Of a DNA stretch of 64,000 nucleotides, positions 57,601 to 64,000 are shown piece after piece. The stretch's first letter is position 1. Every line of letters begins with the position of its first letter. The DNA is from Mycogone perniciosa (lineage: Eukaryota > Ascomycota > Sordariomycetes > Hypocreales > Hypocreaceae), in NCBI GenBank assembly GCA_025331125.1, contig JAOALB010000004.1, forward strand, positions 310,001 through 374,000. Reading direction: 5' to 3'. Both the position numbers and the translations under genes were made by a program. Below the pieces are notes generated by a model, which saw nothing but the letters and a program-made list of their open reading frames with translations, was not told the origin of the DNA and made no database searches.

Positions 57601-60600
57601 CGAGAGGCGCGGACATTGCACTCAATGACCTTGATGTCATTGTCCTTGGCAATGAACTGAATATTGAAAGGACCAGTAACATTCAATGCGACACCAATCT
57701 TTCGAGTAGCCTCCTCAATGCGCCTGATGGTTGTAGGCGACAGGTCCTGAGGAGGCAGAATGAGCGTGGCATCTCCAGAGTGGACGCCAGCGTTCTCAAC
57801 GTGCTCAGAGACGAAGTGGCCGACGACGGTACCATCCTTGGCCACAGCATCCATTTCGATTTCCTTGGCATTCTCAATGTATTTGGTGATGACGACAGGA
57901 TGCTCACGCGAAACCTCAGCAGCCTGAGCCAAGTAGCTCTCGAGGTCCTTCTCGGAGTAGACCGTATTCATGGCAGCACCAGACAGGACGTAAGAAGGGC
58001 GAACCAACACGGGGTAAGAAACCTTCTGGCAGAAGGCCCTGGCTTCTTCAAAGCTGGTAAGTTCCTTCCAGGTAGGTTGGTCGACGCCAATTCGGTCCAA
58101 CATACGCGAGAACTTGTATCTGTTCTCAGCGGTGTCAATCATTTCAGGAGAGGTACCGAGGACCTTGACGCCAGCACGGTGAAGAGGCAGGGCAATGTTG
58201 TTGGGAGTCTGACCACCCATGGCGCCAAGAATACCGCCGGCGTTCTCCAACTGGTAGATATCCAGCACTGTCTCAAGAGTGATGTTCTCAAAGTACAGCT
58301 TATCGGCTTCATCGTAGTCTGTGCTGACAGTCTCTGGGTTGTAGTTGACCATGATGGTCTTGAATCCAGTGGATCGGAGCGTTCGGATGGCACGGACGGA
58401 GCACCAGTCGAACTCTACTGATGAGCCAATTCGGTAAACGCCAGAGCCCAACACCATGACTCCGTGATCGTTGAAATCAACGTCATGCTCTGAGGCGTTG
58501 TATGTGAGGTAGAGGTAGTTTGTGAAGGCGGGGAATTCCGCAGCTACCGTGTCAATCTGCTTGACAAAGGGCGTGATGCCTGCCTCCAATCTCAATCTGC
58601 GAACGGCAATCTCGTTCGAGCTCCAGAACTTGGCAAGCTGTCGGTCGCTGAAACCCAATCGCTTGGCCTGAAGAAGCAGATCAGGAGACCTGGTAATATC
58701 AGTAGTGGTGTATTGGGTCATTTGCTTGGAAAAGTCGCTCAGTCCCTTGAGTTTCCGGAGGAACCACTTGTCGATTCTGGTCAACTCCCAAATCCTATCG
58801 ACAGAGTATCCCTGGTGCATGGCGTTTGCAATAGCAAACAATCGCTGGTCAGAGGGCGTCTGAAGCTCATCATCAATGCTCATCAGAGCCTTGGTTTCGC
58901 CGAAGCCGAGGTTGTGGAAGTCGATGGCACGGATGGCCTTCTGGATGGCTTCTTCAAATGATCGACCAATGCTCATAACCTCTCCGACACTCTTCATGGA
59001 AGAGCCGAGCTGCGTAGAAACACGAGTGAACTTCTTCAAATCCCATCTGGGCATCTTGACAACGACGTAGTCAAGAGAAGGCTCGAAGCAGGCGCAAGTC
59101 ACCTTTGTAACGGAGTTGGAGATCTCCTTCAGGGGGATTCCGAGACCAAGCTTGGCTGCAATGAAGGCCAGAGGATAACCAGTGGCCTTGGAGGCCAAAG
59201 CCGAAGATCGAGACAATCTAGCATTGACCTCGATGATGCAGTATTCCCTCGAGAACGGGTTCAAGGCATACTGAATGTTGCATTCACCAACCACGCCAAG
59301 GTGTCTGATGACATTGACAGCCGTAGTTCGGAGCATGTTATAATCCTCATCCGACAGTGTCTGGGAGGGGGCGACGACAATGGAGTCACCGGTGTGGATC
59401 CCAAGAGGATCGAAGTTCTCCATGTTGCAGACAGTAATGCAGTTGTCCTGCGCATCTCGAACAACTTCATACTCGATCTCTTTCCAACCCTTCATGCTTC
59501 GCTCAATGAGGACCTGGGGACTGGCGGCAAAGGCCTTGTTGCAGAGCTCCAACAGCTCTTGCTCGTTGTTGGCAAATCCACTTCCTAGACCACCGAGGGC
59601 ATAGGCAGCACGAACAATGACAGGGAAACCAATGTCCTTGACCACGTGCAAGGCTTCGTCCACATTGCTGGCTGACGCAGATTTGGCACACTTCTCACCG
59701 ATGGAGTCCATGCTTCGCGCGAACAGCTCTCTGTCTTCAGTGGTGATAATGGTATCAATGGGTGTACCCAGTACCTTGACACCGAGGCTTTCAAACTCAT
59801 CCTTGAGCTGAATACCGACTTGCAATGCGGTCTGGCCACCGAAGGTGACATAGATGGCATCGGGGCGCTCATACTGGATGACCTTGCGCACGAACTCGGC
59901 ATTGACAGGAAGGAAGTAGACCTTGTCTGCCAATCCCTTGGAAGTCTGGATCGTGGCAATATTGGGGTTGATCAGGACAGTATAGATGCCCTCCTCCTTG
60001 AGAGCTTTGATGGCCTGGCTACCAGAGTAATCGAACTCACCGGCCTGGCCAATGCTGAGACCACCGCTACCGAGAACGAGGACCTTCTTCACTGACACTC
60101 GAGGATGAAGCCTCTCGTTCTCCTCAACGGTTCCGCCAGGGAAGCTGACTGGTGCCTGGAGCAGGGCAGGGTCCTCTGCACAGCTGACCATGGTGTTAAT
60201 GAAGACGTCAAAGAGGTACCCAGTGTCCCGTGGTCCCGGCGTGCTTTCGGGATGGAACTGGACGCTGAAGTATGGCTTTTCGACGTTCATGATACCCTCA
60301 TTGCTACCGTCGTTGGCGTTGATGAAGAGCTCCTTCCAGTCGGTAGGAAGGGTGGTGGAGTCGACAGCAAAACCATGGTTCTGAGAAGTAATGTGGCACT
60401 TTCCAGTGACCATACTTGTGCAGGGGATGTTGTGTCCACGGTTACCAAACTTCATCTTCGCCGTCTTGGCACCAGTGGCGCGAGCCATGAGCTGGTGACC
60501 CAAGCAGATACCAAAGATGGGGATCTTGTTCGTCTCCATTACAGCAGCGATGTTCTTCGCAGTGGACTCGAGGATTGCAGGGTCACCAGGACCGTTGGAG

Positions 60601-61481
60601 ATGAAGAGACCGTCGTACTCTTCGCCAACGGCCTTGGTCAAGTCGTAGTCCCAGGGGCAGACTACGACCTCGACACCACGCTTGAGGAAGCACCTCAGCT
60701 GATTATATTTCATACCGACATCAACACAAAGGACACGGATCGTCCGACCGGAAGGATGCGTGCGGGTAACGACGGACGACGGCGGCTTATACAGCTTGGG
60801 AGCCTTGATAGATACTACGCGGCGAAAATGAGCACGCCTCATTCAAAAGAGGCCAAGGGGGGACTCACCCTGTGCCACCAAATTCTGCTCATTCGGGTTC
60901 ACCCAGTCAATTGCTTCAAAGGAGTCCGGCGAGGTGTGGTGCACGAGGCCGTTGGCGGCATTGCCATTGGCGGCGCTGCCGTTCTCGAGCCTCATCTTGC
61001 CCAGCATGCTGCCCTTCTGGCGGATCTTCTTGGTCAGGGCCCTCGTGTCCACGCCGTACATGGCGGGCACGCCCTGCTCCTTCAGCCATGTGCCGAGGGA
61101 GGAGGTGGCGAGGAAGTGGGAGAAGTCCTCGCCGCAGTACGAAGCGGTAACCAGACCGGCAATGTGAATCTGCGACGACTCGAAGTGCGCCGGCAGATCG
61201 CCGAGCAACTCGTCCAGCGTCTCCCGCGAGGGGACACCGTAGTTGCCGACGAGAGGAAAGGTGATGACGAGGATCTGTCCGCGGTACGAGGGGTCTGTTA
61301 TCGATTCGGGATACCCCACCATACCGGTCTGGAAGACCAGCTCTCCAGCAATGCTCTTGTCAGCACCAAAGCTGTAGCCCTGGTAGTTTGAGCCATCCTC
61401 GAGCTCGAGGCAAATGAGCCGCTCGTCGCTGCCGGAGCCGACAATGCGGGCCGAAGCGGGCGGCAGCAGCTCAGCAGCCAT
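54621..61481 (-). CDS. URA2: Multifunctional pyrimidine protein: glutamine amidotransferase, CPSase, (inactive) DHOase-like, ATCase
   Basis: Three exons (minus): 61481-60869, 60814-54741, 54680-54621; 2248 aa, as in yeast Ura2 and fungal pyr-3/pyrABCN. It makes carbamoyl phosphate from Gln, HCO3- and ATP and passes it to ATCase, starting UMP synthesis; UTP feedback acts on the CPSase. Visible: class I amidotransferase GICLGHQ (Cys about 308) and FHPESTPGP; CPSase synthetase halves (VLGSGGLSIGQAGEFDYSGSQ, VLGSGVYRIGSSVEFDWC); DHOase-like region VVLPGLINVSAFVPGLVTPD without the metal-binding His-x-His; ATCase with FYEPSTRTSASFDAAM and HPLPRNEEVAEEVDFDQRAAYF. The last 20 codons (MRYGLYCRMALLALVMASS) form a separate exon. 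Certain. Confidence 0.97.
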
Positions 61482-62796
61482 TTTTGGTATGTTTTTTTGG
61501 AGTTGATATTGTGTGGTCAAAGTATGAGAGGCGGGGCAGAGATGCAAAGAATGACGGAGGGCGAAGGCGGCCGCTGGCAAGAAAACCCGTTCTCAGAGCC
61601 TCCTTGGACAGGTCAAGAGCTACCTCGCAGTCATCTGCCTCGACAACAGTTTCAGAAGCGTTCCGTCAGAGGCAAAAGGAAGCTTTGCGAGGGGTTGTAA
61701 TGGGGAGAAGGAGAAGAAAAAAGGCAGAACGGATCTCAACAGAAACTTTTTTCTCTTTTTTTTTTTCTCTTTCTGACTTCCCCATCGCCGGTAACGCCTC
61801 GCGTGTGTTAGTCGTTTGACAGCGCCGCCTTATTGGTCAATGGCACTGAAGGCACTGCGACAGGGTCCACTGTCACCCACTGTCACCCACTGTGGCCACC
61901 AATCCCAGGGCCTGTTGTGCCCTGCTATGGTATGCATGGTGTTTTCCGTCCCTGTGCGCAGGGATTGTGGCTGTTTGCAGAGAGGTTGCATTGATCCAGA
62001 TGTGTTCGTCAGACTGAACCCCGCCATGCTGCCTTGTGAGAGTTGCCGATAGCAGTACTACATACAGCATCAACTCCATTGGTTGATTTTCCAGCTGGCA
62101 GATGTCTACAGCGTCCAGAGGGAGTCCTGTAGATTCAAGACCGTGTTGGCGTGTATATTCACAGGCACCCACGATCCTGGAGTTTACGCAACATTGCCAA
62201 CATCGGCCTCTGTTGCTGCAGATCGTCTCCCCCCCTCTGTGGATCACAAGAAGCGGTAACGGGGTTGGTGACGAGCGAGTCTCCTTAGTCTGCATTCTAA
62301 CGTTAAACCAGCCTCTCTTGTCTGGCAAGGCTTTCTGTGACACAATGTTATTTCGTTTTCCTTTGATCAATACCCAACCAATTCGACCGCCCAACCCACA
62401 ATCACGACGGCCAGATGCTTTTTCATACCGATGCCGCTCAGACGCTGAGACTGCTCTCTGAAATGGCAGTTCCCCTGAATGACTCCCTATGAAAACTAAT
62501 TAATCCCAATCAGCTGTAGAATTCCCCGGTTCATGATCATGAACACAAAAAAATAATAACGAAAAACTGCCATCTGCAGCGTCCTGTTGTTCTTCATAAG
62601 TATATGCATTTCGTGACATCTGCCGACGAGAGATAAGAAAAAGTAAGGATACCAAACACCAAGTAACAAGTTTCCACTCCAGCCATCTAGGTAATATATG
62701 AGTCCCAACATGAAGTATAATCGCAGGCCCATAACCCCGTTCATTATCAAACGCTCTCAGATTCCCATCCCTTATTTTCATGCATTTTGTTTTTCA
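61482..62796. other. Intergenic region, URA2 promoter side
   Basis: Upstream of URA2 and 3' of the SSXT-domain gene. It contains a T-rich stretch (about 61747-61772). A direct repeat of CACTGTCACC lies near 61868-61890. No gene seen. Confidence 0.5.
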
Positions 62797-63888
62797 TCAT
62801 TGCATCATCATGCCCCCTGGGTTCATTGATTGGTTCATGGGCAGACCCGGCATATTGGGCATTTGAGGGGTTCTCTGGGCTGTCGGACTGGCCTGATTCG
62901 ATGTTGATCCCGCACCGAGCTTCTGACCTGTGGCCGGCATCCGGAAAACAGGTTCCTTCTTGGGATCAACCCCAGGGTACACTGCTGCTAACCGCCTATA
63001 CAGGTCCTTGATGGACCGATCTCGTTCTTCCCTGTCCGCTACAGGATCCATAGGGATGGCTGAGTTTTCAGCGCCAATTGGTTGAGCTCGCAGTTTGAGA
63101 GACAGGTTAAGCGGAGGAGGAGTCAGATATGCCGGGCACGGAGGCACCTTGACCTCCTGTTTGCGGTCCGCCAATGCTGCCATATATGAAAGGTTTGCTT
63201 GTAGCCGCCGCATACACCTAAAATCCTCGTCAGTAACAGACTTTGATCGAACCAAGGTCTAAAACATACTGGAAATAATCTTGTTGAAACAGGCTTTCCT
63301 CCTCTGTAGGTTTCCTGTCTAGCATGTTCCCATTCAGAGCAGCATGTTCCTTTTTCAGTTCCTGCTGCGTCGTCTGTATCTGGATTGACTCGTATAACAA
63401 TTCGTGATTGATGTCCAACAGTAGTGCAAATCGCTCCTTGTCGCGATTCTCTGTCGTGGGACTCAGAGGTACAGGTGCTGATGACGGAACACCCATGCCT
63501 CCTGCAGGATTCAACGAAAACGTCGGCGTCTGAGGGGTTGCCGCTCCGCTTGATTGTGGGTGATGGTTGCTTGGGGTCTGACCTTGGGGCATGGGTTGTG
63601 GTGGTGAGAATTGAGGTTGTTGGGGAGGCATCACGTTTGTCGGGGTACCCTGTGCCGCACTTGGGGGCCTCTGAGGAGTCGATATCTGGTTCATCATTTG
63701 GTTCGGTTGCTGAGGTTGCATTCGTTGGATCAACTGGGGCTGTTGAGGCATTCCTGGTTGAGGCATTGGGAAACCTTGCATGCCGGGACCCATCATGTAG
63801 TTATTCGGAGCGAAATTCTGCGGACCGACGGACGAGGGCAGCACTTGGCCGTAGGGCCCTCCAGAGAACTGCTGCTGGTAGGCCGCCA
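62797..63888 (-). CDS. Gln/Pro-rich SSXT (SS18-like) domain protein, 5' end not in view
   Basis: Exons (minus) 63888-63270 and 63217-62797 encode about 345 aa. The N-terminal 130 residues are Gln/Pro/Met-rich (MPQPGMPQQPQLIQRMQPQQ). The SSXT-like helix pair is split by a 52-nt intron: FALLLDINHELLYESIQIQ...ESLFQQDYFQ/CMRRLQANLSYMAALADRK. SS18-family proteins are coactivator subunits of SWI/SNF-type remodellers; some fungal relatives are annotated only as glutamine-repeat proteins. The open frame begins right after an acceptor (TTCACAG) with TG-GCG-GCC-TAC. The start codon is therefore either split (A/TG) or lies in an exon further upstream, probably past the window edge. Family call is good, function inferred. 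Confidence 0.72.
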
Positions 63889-64000
63889 CTGTGAATTGTC
63901 AGTACTCGGTCTCGTCATGAACATTGAAGGTGAGAATGGAATGGGGGGCGAGAAGGAAGGCGTGAATCACATCTGCCGGCCAAGTCATTGACACGACGAT
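63889..64000 (-). other. Probable 5' intron or leader of the SSXT gene
   Basis: The acceptor TTCACAG at the inner edge suggests at least the end of an intron. No convincing donor is visible before the window ends. Confidence 0.4.

Noticed and set aside
57120..58421. 433-codon frame antisense to URA2
   Set aside because: Shadow of the biased codons of URA2 on the other strand; starts without ATG and shows no domain.
60105..61391. 428-codon frame antisense to the URA2 amidotransferase
   Set aside because: Same reason: it mirrors the conserved amidotransferase coding frame and runs across its intron.

Overview
This is nuclear DNA from a filamentous ascomycete. The genes have short GT-AG introns (mostly 50-85 nt), pyrimidine-rich leaders and moderate GC. 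The proteins point the same way: a TGY-type HOG MAP kinase, a group III G-alpha, a fused amidotransferase/CPSase/ATCase with a dead DHOase-like domain, a three-domain peroxisomal FOX2, a HET-domain protein and a Zn(II)2Cys6 regulator. Together they suggest a Sordariomycete, probably Hypocreales; genus cannot be settled by reading. No rRNA, tRNA, CRISPR, transposase or reverse transcriptase was recognised.

Layout. 0.5-6 kb: an F-box-like protein (+), a CorA-like membrane protein (-) and an unknown protein (+). 6.7-17.7 kb: three signalling and storage genes on the minus strand, namely HOG1 MAP kinase, glycogen phosphorylase and the G-alpha subunit gna-3. 17.7-24.5 kb: a gene desert of about 6.9 kb. 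24.5-30.1 kb: AVL9 (+) and cullin-1 (-). 31.3-36 kb: SRF1-like (-) and Ecm11-like (+) are divergent, followed by the TDA10/glycerate-kinase-like gene (-). 36.9-42.3 kb: FOX2 (+) converges on an RNF216-like RBR ubiquitin ligase (-). 43-48 kb: an accessory-looking block with a broken leucine-rich gene, a HET-domain gene and a compact Zn(II)2Cys6 regulator, followed by a 3.6 kb desert. 51.5-64 kb: a cyclin (+), PNP oxidase (-), the giant URA2-type pyrimidine gene (-) and a Gln-rich SSXT-domain gene (-), whose 5' end probably lies outside the window.

How the genes relate. Most are unlinked housekeeping functions: stress and nutrient signalling (HOG1, gna-3), glycogen mobilisation, fatty-acid beta-oxidation, SCF and RBR ubiquitination, vesicle traffic, pyrimidine and vitamin B6 synthesis. 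The 43-51 kb block is the only part that looks accessory. The most striking non-coding signal is a family of short palindrome-forming words (TACGGAGTA/TACTCCGTA and TACGAAGTA/TACTTCGTA). It recurs through the intergenic DNA, forms dense clusters in two divergent promoters, and I did not meet it in the recognised coding exons.

Exon boundaries were derived by eye from splice signals plus reading-frame and family continuity. They agree in phase for every spliced gene listed, but have no transcript support.
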